DNA from: Desulfosporosinus sp. Tol-M
GTDB lineage: Bacteria; Bacillota; Desulfitobacteriia; Desulfitobacteriales; Desulfitobacteriaceae
NCBI GenBank assembly: GCA_000770645.1
Contig: JQID01000059.1
Span: 1 to 35,841, forward strand
DNA: 35,841 nucleotides
Reading direction: 5' to 3'
Shown here piece by piece: positions 1 to 7,407 of this stretch. Position 1 is the first letter of the stretch; each line of letters starts with the position of its first letter. The notes under the pieces were generated by a model. It saw nothing but the letters and a program-made list of their open reading frames with translations. It ran no database searches and was not told the origin of the DNA. Both the position numbers and the translations under genes were made by a program.

Positions 1-596
1 CTAATTCATGGGTACATTATAGTTAATATGATAGGAAGTCGAAGGTATTCGTTGAAAAGCGAAATCAAGGTGCCGTCTTCGAACGTTATAGTTCTTGGCA
101 CTTCTTATCGGCGGCAGCATCCCACAGTGATGTGCTGTGTAAGCAAGCCGGAGTCATGGTCTGGAACAATAAATGCCCAATCAGACCTGCCGGACATGAC
201 AAAACAGAAACTCTGCAAATCAGGTCAAAGATGTAACGAGCCATCAAAGTCTGTGCTGGCGAAAAGTGTTTCTTCGGGTAAGATACTAAATAAGGTACTG
301 GGTATCCTTTTAACAGTGAGTGGAATTCTGTTAATTATCAAACATAAATGACTGATGGATTAAATAAACATAACCTTTAATAACAGAAAGAAGTCTGCTG
401 TCCTTGGCTACAGGAACACTCGGCTATTCATTGGCCAACGTTAAAGCCAGCCAAGTGTATTTATCACCCGTTATCTCCGGTAAGGCTCGAGGAAACTTGC
501 GGAATGTCAGCAACTAAAGATATGAGTCGATAAATTTGGTTTTTTATAGTAAACTGGGAATAATATAATGAACACCAAAGATATTGGGGAGTACAT
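1..596. other. Left-edge stretch without a confident gene
   Basis: I see no recognisable gene here. An open frame at 28-351 (+, 107 codons) has unconvincing composition apart from a hydrophobic C-terminal stretch (GILLTVSGILLII) and no clear ribosome binding site. It could be the decayed end of a membrane protein gene. A perfect -10 hexamer TATAAT lies at 564-569, about 28 bases before the ATG of the flavoprotein gene. No strong -35 is visible at 17-18 bases. Arms CTTGGCT (403-409) and AGCCAAG (449-455) could pair in the leader. Confidence 0.4.
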
Positions 597-1832
597 ATGA
601 AGACAAAGAAGGATGTAATAGTGGTTGGGGGAGGAGCAGCCGGAATGACTGCTGCAATCTCGGCCGGAAGACTGGGTGCTGATGTCACGATCCTGGAGAG
701 GAATCCGCGGGTAGGCAAAAAAATACTGGCTACAGGAAATGGCCGCTGCAACTTCACAAATGTAAATGCCGATATAACTTGTTATCATGGGAACAACCCC
801 AAATTTGCTTATAGTGCCTTAGCATATTTCACCATAGACGATACCATTAGGTTTTTTGAGAAATTAGGGATAGAACATAAAATAGAGGATTTGGGCAAGG
901 TCTTTCCCATGTCCGATCAGGCTTCCAGTATTTTGGATGTATTTTTGTATGAATTAAATGAACTGGGAGTCAATATTATTTGTGATGCTTGTGTAAAAGA
1001 TATACACAGGAAAAAAAATAAATTTATAATAGAATTGGAAAACGGGAAAGTATATCTGGGGGATAGGGTTATCATTGCAGCCGGTGGGAAAGCTATGCCT
1101 TCCAGCGGGTCCGATGGCCGGGGCTATGATTTAGTAATCCGCCTGGGGCATACTATTACCGATATTTTTCCTGCTCTGGTGCAATTGATGTTGGAAGGAT
1201 CGTTTTTCAAACGTATTGAGGGAGTTAAATTTGTAGGGACTGCCGAGATTGTTTATAATAATAAATCAGTTGCTAAAGATAGAGGAGATATTCTTTTTGC
1301 TAATTATGGAGTATCAGGTCCGCCTATTCTCCAGATAAGCAGGAAAGCCGGAGAACTTTTACAAGAAGGTAAAGAAGGGCATTTAAAAATAAATGTAATG
1401 GATAAGCTGTCCAGAGAAGAGTTAAGTAAACTAATCTGCAAACGCTCTCAAATAAGTTCAAACAAGCCGATTGACTTTAGCCTGGTTGGGCTTATAAATA
1501 AAAGATTAATACCTGTAGTGCTAACCGAAGCGGGTATTAATAATTTTAAACGTCCGGTTGGTATGCTGTCTGCTCAAGAGCGAGAAGGGATCATAGATAT
1601 TTTGAGTGGTTGGAGATTTAAGATCAGGGGAACCAAGAGTTGGCCTAGTGCACAAGTAACCGCAGGCGGTGTCGACACTCATGAAATAAATCAAAATACT
1701 ATGGAATCTAAAACGGTTAAGGGCTTATTTTTCGCCGGTGAGATAATGGATATAGATGGGAGTTGTGGTGGTTATAATCTTCAATGGGCATGGTCATCTG
1801 GATTTTTAGCGGGACAGAGTGCAGCTCTCTAA
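597..1832 (+). CDS. NAD(P)/FAD-dependent oxidoreductase, HI0933/BaiN-like family
   Basis: This is a predicted cytosolic flavoprotein of 411 residues, the usual length for the family. The N-terminus has a dinucleotide-binding loop GGGAAGMTAA (about residues 11-20) followed by the family signature ATGNGRCNFTN near residues 45-55. The C-terminus has GGYNLQWAWSSG, the FAD-contacting end of the HI0933-like fold. Members are annotated as aminoacetone-oxidase-like or BaiN-like (bile-acid 7-dehydroxylation reductase) proteins, but the substrate of most, including this one, is unknown. The ATG at 597 is preceded by a GGGGAG ribosome site about 7 bases upstream and a TATAAT at 564-569. The gene appears monocistronic, with a hairpin terminator downstream. 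Family assignment is secure; the reaction is not. Confidence 0.9.
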   Translation: MKTKKDVIVVGGGAAGMTAAISAGRLGADVTILERNPRVGKKILATGNGRCNFTNVNADITCYHGNNPKFAYSALAYFTIDDTIRFFEKLGIEHKIEDLGKVFPMSDQASSILDVFLYELNELGVNIICDACVKDIHRKKNKFIIELENGKVYLGDRVIIAAGGKAMPSSGSDGRGYDLVIRLGHTITDIFPALVQLMLEGSFFKRIEGVKFVGTAEIVYNNKSVAKDRGDILFANYGVSGPPILQISRKAGELLQEGKEGHLKINVMDKLSREELSKLICKRSQISSNKPIDFSLVGLINKRLIPVVLTEAGINNFKRPVGMLSAQEREGIIDILSGWRFKIRGTKSWPSAQVTAGGVDTHEINQNTMESKTVKGLFFAGEIMDIDGSCGGYNLQWAWSSGFLAGQSAAL

Positions 1833-1910
1833 GTTACTGAGCAACAGGAGGTTGTCATTTAAAACGGCCGAAAAAGTAATGACTTAGTATCGCCATATTG
1901 ATGAAAGAAT

Positions 1911-1943
1911 GATGACAGGAGAAGCGTCTCATGTCATCCTTTT
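1911..1943 (+). terminator. Intrinsic terminator after the flavoprotein gene
   Basis: GATGACA (1911-1917) pairs with TGTCATC (1932-1938). An inner GAGA/TCTC stem (1919-1922/1927-1930) closes an AGCG loop, and CTTTT follows. It lies about 80 bases after the stop codon. Confidence 0.6.
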
Positions 1944-2043
1944 GTGCAATTTATGGCGTAAGAGGCAGGATAATGGAAGGTAATGTTGAAAATATATGTA
2001 ATTATAGTTTTTGGATCGAAATTCATTTGAAGGAGGCTAAAAT

Positions 2044-2388
2044 ATGGATTGGAGATTTATATTATCCCTATTGTTTGCCGTTGTTGTGACGGTTCTTGCT
2101 TTACAAAACGCCGGGTCTGTTGAAGTTAATTTTTTCACCCTAAAAATAGCAGTATCACAAGCTTTAGTAATACTAATTTCAACAATGTTTGGCGCAGTTA
2201 TTGTGATGTTGCTCAGCCTGGTCAGATTGGTCAAGCTTAGGTCAAAAGTCAAAAACTCAACTAAAACAATAATTGCATTGGAAGAAGAAAACAGACAGTT
2301 AATATATAAGCTTGAAGCAAATACTAAAAACCAAAAGACGGTTGTAGGGCAGGGACCTGATATAGGTACATATCAACCAAATGATTAA
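2044..2388 (+). CDS. LapA-like (DUF1049) membrane protein
   Basis: This small protein of 114 residues has two predicted membrane segments (about residues 4-22 and 38-60) separated by a short extracytoplasmic loop NAGSVEVNFFTLKIAVS, a typical arrangement of the LapA/DUF1049 family (lipopolysaccharide assembly protein A domain). A short cytoplasmic coiled-coil-like tail rich in E, N and K follows (about 68-95). In Gram-positive bacteria the role of such proteins is not established. The start is supported by a strong AGGAGG at 2031-2036, 7 bases before the ATG. It stands alone between a terminator-like hairpin and the convergent slipin gene. Confidence 0.8.
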   Translation: MDWRFILSLLFAVVVTVLALQNAGSVEVNFFTLKIAVSQALVILISTMFGAVIVMLLSLVRLVKLRSKVKNSTKTIIALEEENRQLIYKLEANTKNQKTVVGQGPDIGTYQPND

Positions 2389-2397
2389 ATAACTTAG

Positions 2398-2442
2398 AGA
2401 AAAAGTGGCCACAAACCTGTTACAATAAGAAGTTCGTGGCTT
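2398..2442. terminator. Possible bidirectional terminator between convergent genes
   Basis: CCACAAAC and GTTCGTGG form an imperfect stem between the convergent stop codons at 2388 and 2449, flanked by AAAAAG on one side and CTTT on the other. The stem has one mismatch and a long loop, so this call is weak. Confidence 0.35.
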
Positions 2443-2448
2443 TAACCG

Positions 2449-3351
2449 TTACTCATCGGAATTTCTGACTGTTGAAGCGAGGCTAGTTAAACCAGACACT
2501 GCCCCTAGACCCATTGTCTCAACTATGGAAGAAGGGACAATGACCATCGCGCCTTTTTCTTTGATTCCCTCATACAAGATATTCATTGCCCGTAGATGCA
2601 AAGCAACAGGATTATTCTCATAAGATTTAGCAGCTTCAGCGAATTTATCAGCAATTTCCGTCTCAGCAGTTCCCAAGATTATTCTGGCCCGCCGTTCGCG
2701 TTCTGCTTGAGCCTCTCGGCTCATTGCGTCTTGTAAGCCTGTGGGCAAAACGACATCCCGAATCTCTACAGCATTGACATTAACACCCCATGGTTCTGTT
2801 CGCATGTCAATTACCTCTTTTAGTTCCCGATCGATTCTTTCCCGGTCCGAAAGCATCTCAGCTAAATTTGTTCGACCGATAACATCCCTTAAAGCCGTTT
2901 GGGCAGCCCAAAACACGGCGTCCTTATAATCCGCTACTTCCAGAGAAGCTTTCTTAGCATCCATAACTGTCCAAAATAACACAGCATCGACGTCAACAGG
3001 TACAGTATCTTTTGTCAAAGTTTGTTCAGCTTTAAAAGTCGTAGTTATCGTACGGTGGTCTATCCAGTTACTTACAGCATCTATTATTGGAATTACAAAG
3101 AACAAACCTGGACCGGCTAAGTGGCTAAACTTACCGAGACGGAGAACGACAGCTTTCTCCCACTGATCGGCAACTTTCACGCCGTAACCAACTAAAATTG
3201 CTGAGAAAAAACCAATTGCTATCCAGCCATACCATCCTGTTATAAACCAAATTAAGCCACTGGCAAGCAGAATGATAAGAGCCAGGAATATGGATACCGG
3301 ACTAGGTCCTCGAAAAGCAAAATTAGGCAGGTTAACATTTGGATTATGCAT
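2449..3351 (-). CDS. Slipin family SPFH/Band 7 membrane protein
   Basis: The protein is a stomatin/prohibitin-like scaffold of 300 residues. The N-terminus has two hydrophobic segments (about residues 18-38 and 42-60). The SPFH (Band 7) domain starts at about 65 (QWEKAVVLRLGKF) and runs to about 245. The diagnostic slipin piece LQDAMSREAQAERERRARII (about 207-226) is present, followed by an alanine/glutamate-rich coiled coil and a hydrophobic C-terminal tail. Slipins oligomerise in the membrane and often pair with an NfeD-type protease partner, but no nfeD gene is next to this one. The start codon is an ATG at 3351 and the gene is convergent with the LapA-like gene. Family call is firm; function in this organism is unknown. 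Confidence 0.9.
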   Translation of the reverse strand: MHNPNVNLPNFAFRGPSPVSIFLALIILLASGLIWFITGWYGWIAIGFFSAILVGYGVKVADQWEKAVVLRLGKFSHLAGPGLFFVIPIIDAVSNWIDHRTITTTFKAEQTLTKDTVPVDVDAVLFWTVMDAKKASLEVADYKDAVFWAAQTALRDVIGRTNLAEMLSDRERIDRELKEVIDMRTEPWGVNVNAVEIRDVVLPTGLQDAMSREAQAERERRARIILGTAETEIADKFAEAAKSYENNPVALHLRAMNILYEGIKEKGAMVIVPSSIVETMGLGAVSGLTSLASTVRNSDE

Positions 3352-3595
3352 TTGAACAGCACCTCACAATTTAATATGGGTTAGAATCCGAAACGATAAT
3401 TGTATGTAAATAATGTAATAAATGTAATATAATGGAATATAGGCTATTACTATTATATGTAATATACTATTAAATGAAATATTTTTCTACTAGCATCGTG
3501 CAAAACGATTGTATTTATACGTAGTGGTCCCGTGGTTTACAAAGGTATGGTTCGAAAGATAGTGAAAAATTGAAGAGAAGGGAGGAGTGTCAACA

Positions 3596-3824
3596 TTGAA
3601 CAAATATACGCTTATTGGAAAAGAAGTAGTTTTATTGATAATTGATATCCAAGACAGATTAGGGTGATGCGGTGTGTTCACGAACCAAGGAAAATTACCG
3701 GAACGGGTTATCTCTTATGTCGTCTATGGGAGCAGTAGTAACTAATACAGAAACAGTATTCTTTGATTTATTGAAGCAAGCGGATACACCTCTGTTCAGG
3801 GAACTCTCCAAACTAATAAAATAG
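3596..3824 (+). pseudogene. Collapsed isochorismatase-family hydrolase
   Basis: A GGGAGGAG ribosome site precedes a TTG start (3596) for a short peptide containing KEVVLLIIDIQDRLG, the conserved N-terminal strand of the cysteine-hydrolase/isochorismatase family with its catalytic Asp. It stops at 3665-3667. In another frame, 3717-3824 encodes MGAVVTNTETVFFDLL followed by QADTPLFRELSKLIK, which resembles the C-terminal end of the same family. About 100 residues of the middle, including the catalytic cysteine region, are missing. This is a gene that lost its core by deletion and shifted frame. The pieces are too short to name a substrate. Confidence 0.65.
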
Positions 3825-3855
3825 GGCTGATAGCCCCATAGGTTCTTCTCTACTC

Positions 3856-3878
3856 CCCCTCCTTGTGAGGGGATTTCT
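3856..3878. repeat. Dispersed 23-nt hairpin repeat, copy 1
   Basis: CCCCTC-CTTGT-GAGGGG (3856-3872) plus ATTTCT forms a perfect 6-bp hairpin. The same 23 bases recur exactly at 16298-16320. Here it follows the isochorismatase remnant. Confidence 0.6.
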
Positions 3879-3893
3879 GAGCCAAATAAAAAA

Positions 3894-3911
3894 GTCGCTA
3901 TCACTAGCGAC
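3894..3911 (-). terminator. Hairpin with T-tract on the minus strand
   Basis: GTCGCTA (3894-3900) and TAGCGAC (3905-3911) form a 7-bp stem with a TCAC loop. On the minus strand it is followed by TTTTTTATTT. It would stop transcripts arriving from the radical SAM genes and the repeat tract to the right. Confidence 0.55.
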
Positions 3912-3929
3912 CTTTAAGGATATGTATAA

Positions 3930-4380
3930 GAGCACGCAATGATCTACCTGACACCAATATAGATCGTTGATTACCTAACTAGGATCTTCCGACCATAATC
4001 AAGCAGGTTACCACCTATACTAATGATTCGTTCAACCTTGCAAGATATCTACCCAGCTATATAAAACCTTTCGGCTCGATATAACCGACTTCTTACCCAT
4101 GCATATATTTTCCAACATATGATTGAGTATGAAAATTCCAACACCCTGCAAAATCTTAGCTCGATCCATTATGATAAGTTGGAACCTCAAGGCAATCGAA
4201 AATGGACTGCAGAAAAGCTTTTCCCCACCATAAAAGATCTTCCCTCCGACTATATACAAGCGTTCTACCACCTGTATATACTCTTTGGCCGACCCATATA
4301 CACCCCTAATGAGCATATATAAATCTTGGCTCAACCATTACGTACCCTTATGATCTTATATTGATCTTTTGAGCTCTATA
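3930..4380. repeat. Degenerate repeat tract, apparently non-coding
   Basis: This tract downstream of the radical SAM genes contains an irregularly spaced core of the form (A/G)ATCTT-N(2-6)-C(G/A)ACC followed by TATA-rich sequence. Examples start near 3983 (GATCTTCCGACCATAAT), 4043 (AGATATCTACCC), 4151 (AAATCTTAGCTCGATCCATT), 4236 (GATCTTCCCTCCGACTATAT), 4281 (CTCTTTGGCCGACCCATATA) and 4321 (AAATCTTGGCTCAACCATTA). Spacings range from 40 to about 107 bases. Read on the minus strand, the units give recurring GGTCG...AAGATCTT and peptides such as VGGKIF and RAKIL in shifting frames, so a decayed repetitive coding sequence is also possible. A 100-codon minus-strand frame (4032-4334) spans part of it but has no convincing start. 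Confidence 0.4.
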
Positions 4381-4512
4381 TTATGCTGGCAATTATTGGA
4401 GTTTATTTTTGTGTTCTGTCATCTGTCATTATCCAGCAAGGTCAATCACTTAACTTAAAAAAATATGGTAGCAAATGGAAAAAATGCTACAATCTAGCTA
4501 AAGAGCATGTAA

Positions 4513-5628
4513 CTAATCCTTGCCCAGGCGTGGTTCATACCAGCATTGCGGATCCGACGCCATAATGTCTCCGGTAAGGCCGTAGGCCATTCGTCTACAG
4601 CCTCCGCAGACGAATCGCAACTCGCACCTGCCACACTTGCCTTTTAATTTATCCCTGTCTCGCAGTAAATTTATCAGTTCCGAGTTGGACCATAGATCAC
4701 TGAGTTTGCTTTCTCTCAAATTACCGATAGACATTTCGGGAGCTATGACATCCCCGACATATACCTGACCGTCAGCGCCAATAATATATTGCCAAATACC
4801 GGTAACACATCCGGCCGGTGAATCCAGATAGGTCCCAATCCGTTCGGGATCTATGGAAATATTCAAAGCAGCTTCATCTTCACTTATTTGATAACGATCC
4901 TCAAAAAGCACCCTGCTTGCGCCATAGATTTTCTTTTGTTCAACTAAGATCCTTTGCCATTCCCTGGTTTGTTCTTTGGATAACATTAGATTCTTTGTAG
5001 CCTCCCCTCTTCCGATAGGGAGAAGTTGTACCATTCCCACATCCACACCCAACTCAACGCCCAGCTTTGTGAGTTCTCGAATTTCATCGAAATTCAGTTT
5101 AGAAATAGTAGCTATCAGCCAGATACTCGGGAATTCTTCTTCAACACAGTTCTTTAAAGCCTGGATACATTTTTCAAAAGTTCCTTTTCCGCGGTTCCAA
5201 TCATGACTATCCTTTAGTCCGTCGACACTGATTTTAATCTGAGAAAATCCGGCGCTTGCCAAGGCCCGTACATAATGCTTATCAGCTAATAATTGACCAT
5301 TAGTATTTAGGGATGCCATCATGCCATGACGATTTACCGCATAATTTGCCAGTTCTAATAAATCCTTCCTTGAGCTGGGTTCCCCTCCTCCAAAGACGAT
5401 AGCCTCGGTCCCGGCTTCAGCGATGTTATCTATTACTTTCAAGGCTTCAGTGGTGGAAAGCTCATTTTCCAAAGGGAAATGGGACCCGGCAAAACAGAAT
5501 TTACATCTTAGGTTGCACGCTTCCGTTGTACTAAACCAGCACATCATTGGTTTAGCTTGCTTAACCATTTCATGATATTTTTTTCTGGTAATTTCCAAAA
5601 ACTCCGCTGGGGACAGGCCGTTTATCAT
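4513..5628 (-). CDS. Radical SAM/SPASM domain protein
   Basis: This cytosolic Fe-S enzyme of 371 residues has a radical SAM core with CNLRCKFC (Cys 38, 42, 45) binding the SAM-ligating [4Fe-4S] cluster, then a GGGEP strand (about 80-84). The C-terminal SPASM region has CGRCELRFVCGGCR and a final DPQC, which normally hold auxiliary Fe-S clusters. The ending CGGCRRMAYGLTGD resembles that of NirJ/AhbC/AhbD heme-modifying enzymes, but no other heme-synthesis gene is nearby, so the substrate stays open (peptide maturation is another SPASM role). The ATG at 5628 has GGGAGGAATTGTT immediately upstream. It lies 119 bases downstream of the ferredoxin-radical SAM fusion on the same strand and may be co-transcribed with it. 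Confidence 0.85.
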   Translation of the reverse strand: MINGLSPAEFLEITRKKYHEMVKQAKPMMCWFSTTEACNLRCKFCFAGSHFPLENELSTTEALKVIDNIAEAGTEAIVFGGGEPSSRKDLLELANYAVNRHGMMASLNTNGQLLADKHYVRALASAGFSQIKISVDGLKDSHDWNRGKGTFEKCIQALKNCVEEEFPSIWLIATISKLNFDEIRELTKLGVELGVDVGMVQLLPIGRGEATKNLMLSKEQTREWQRILVEQKKIYGASRVLFEDRYQISEDEAALNISIDPERIGTYLDSPAGCVTGIWQYIIGADGQVYVGDVIAPEMSIGNLRESKLSDLWSNSELINLLRDRDKLKGKCGRCELRFVCGGCRRMAYGLTGDIMASDPQCWYEPRLGKD

Positions 5629-5747
5629 AACAATTCCTCCCTCTCATAATATCTGTTACCAAAAACTCAGTTTCAAAACAGGTTATTATGGGTTTAATCA
5701 ACCAAAAGCTTCAACAGCGACAAGCGCAGGATTAACGGATAGGAGGA

Positions 5748-6986
5748 TTATGGTCCAAAGAATCCGGCCGATGTTTGACAGGTGACATATTCCAAGCCCA
5801 TACCCTTTAAAAGTTTCCAGACATCAAGCATTTGTCCCGGTGATGGTTTTTTAAGATCCAGACGCCTGAATTCCGGTCTGTAATCAAGAAGGCAAACCTG
5901 TACGGAGGGGTCGATTGCTAAAAGGCGGGATGCTATTTCCTGGACTTCCTCGATAGTGATGAGTGAATTATTATACACTATACCAATGCCAATAAAGATC
6001 CTGTCCCGGTAGTGCTCCAGCAGATACTCAACACTGCTCCAGGTTTGTTGTAATAACCGACGGGTAAGATCTGATGAACTTAAACCTGATATTTTAGCAA
6101 AGGTTTCCAAGCGTGCGGCTTTAATATCCAGCCCGATATCTGTCATCCCGGCGGCAACAAGTTGATCTATATAATCCGTTGTTAACATAGCGGTGCTGGT
6201 GTCTATATGGAGGTGTACTTCCGGAGGGCAGAGTTTACGTAAATTTTCAAGCAGTTCAATTAACCAGCGGTTATTTAAAGTACACTCTCCGCCGGATAAT
6301 GTAATCCGTTCCACATGATAGGCTTGCCTTTTGGATTCAAGTATCTTGGCCGTTTGCTCCGGCGTAAGCGGAGTACCCCTTGAGGCGTATGTGTATGGCC
6401 AGTTTTGGCATGAAGGGCAACGTAAAATACAACCCTGGGTAAAGGCAACAATTTCAGTATAGCGGGGTGTGGCAGCATATAACGACTTTTTTTTCACCCA
6501 GTGAGGTGTACCTACTCCCCCAACTGTGTGGGGTTCAAATGACGCTACCATTCGCAGGGGAGGGTGTTCCTCAATAGCCTCAATCCCGGTATCTATGCTC
6601 ATTCCATTACGTATTGGCGTAACGCACGATGGTTTTAACTCACCATCCACTAATACGGCGCAACTCCAACAACCTCCTGTGCGGCACGGAGCATGGACAT
6701 GTCCTTCCCCGTGAAAATGTGAAATGGTATAGCCGGCCTTTTCCAGGGCCTTCAGGATTGTTATCTGTTCATTAAATTCGTAATGCTTTTTATCAATAAT
6801 AATGGTAATTATTTTTTCACGGACGCGTTCCGATTTCAGGTAACGGGCATAGCCGGGGCAGGCTTCAACGCATGCACCGCATCCTGTACATTCTTCAGGA
6901 TTGTCAAGGCAGCTAAGATATTTATGGCAAAAACCACAGTTCCGGCAGAGTTCTTTTTTTATTTTGGATATTTCTTTTATTATCAA
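5748..6986 (-). CDS. 2[4Fe-4S]-[2Fe-2S]-radical SAM fusion protein
   Basis: This 412-residue protein combines three redox modules. Residues 14-43 hold eight cysteines: an atypical first set CRNCGFCHKYLSC and a canonical CTGCGACVEACP. Residues about 60-140 form a plant-type or NuoG-like [2Fe-2S] domain with Cys 101, 106, 109 and 121 (CRTGGCWSCAVLVDG). From about 178 the radical SAM domain begins, with CILRCPSC (Cys 186, 190, 193) and SGGEC, resembling glycyl-radical-enzyme activases and AmmeMemoRadiSam proteins. A maximum of four Fe-S clusters could form an internal electron wire to SAM. No glycyl radical enzyme is in the window, so the target is unknown. The start is a TTG at 6986 behind GAGAGG. 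It is likely the first gene of a two-gene unit with the SPASM protein. Confidence 0.8.
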   Translation of the reverse strand: MIIKEISKIKKELCRNCGFCHKYLSCLDNPEECTGCGACVEACPGYARYLKSERVREKIITIIIDKKHYEFNEQITILKALEKAGYTISHFHGEGHVHAPCRTGGCWSCAVLVDGELKPSCVTPIRNGMSIDTGIEAIEEHPPLRMVASFEPHTVGGVGTPHWVKKKSLYAATPRYTEIVAFTQGCILRCPSCQNWPYTYASRGTPLTPEQTAKILESKRQAYHVERITLSGGECTLNNRWLIELLENLRKLCPPEVHLHIDTSTAMLTTDYIDQLVAAGMTDIGLDIKAARLETFAKISGLSSSDLTRRLLQQTWSSVEYLLEHYRDRIFIGIGIVYNNSLITIEEVQEIASRLLAIDPSVQVCLLDYRPEFRRLDLKKPSPGQMLDVWKLLKGMGLEYVTCQTSAGFFGP

Positions 6987-7407
6987 TGGGAATACCTCTC
7001 AGTAGCTGTATTGGTAAAACCGCTTGCAACACTTCCGGGTGAACAGCTTACTTTATTATCTAACTCATTATATAATATATTGGGAATTTTACATATGTAT
7101 GTTTACATGAAATTACGCTAATCCGGTCATTTGCAAAGTTAAGGCTACACTGTAAAGCAGAGATATACAATTTGCCCGGAAAGAAAAGGTAAGGTAGTTT
7201 TCATACCGCGCATGAAAAAATCGACAGATAAAGAACGAAACTGAAATTATTTTGTTTAATAAACAAAAAAGCGGTAAAAGATGATAGAATAAAGTTGAAT
7301 AAAATCTAAATATGCTACCCTGGACAGGGCTGTGGAGACAGCAGTTCTCTTTCAAAGCGATAAAATATATCAGTTAAAACTTATCAAGGGCTAGGGGTGT
7401 AGTTGCA
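6987..7407. other. Divergent intergenic region (radical SAM / PurF-like)
   Basis: I see no gene in these 421 bases. They must hold the promoters of the leftward radical SAM unit and the rightward PurF-like gene. Near 7317-7341 two small adjacent hairpins are visible (CCCT-GGAC-AGGG and GCTGT-GGAG-ACAGC) in the PurF-like leader. They do not match a purine riboswitch that I can recognise. Confidence 0.4.

Noticed and set aside
28-351. 107-codon plus-strand frame at the left edge
   Set aside because: No ribosome site or recognisable domain. The hydrophobic end alone is not enough; described as part of the left-edge stretch instead.
4032-4334. 100-codon minus-strand frame in the repeat tract
   Set aside because: It lies fully inside the degenerate repeats, has no ribosome site and its peptide reflects the repeated cores.
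7113-7355. 80-codon minus-strand frame in the divergent region
   Set aside because: No ribosome site, low-complexity composition, and it fills promoter DNA.
7287-7407. Purine riboswitch in the PurF-like leader
   Set aside because: Only two small hairpins are present; the conserved purine-aptamer junction sequences are not visible.
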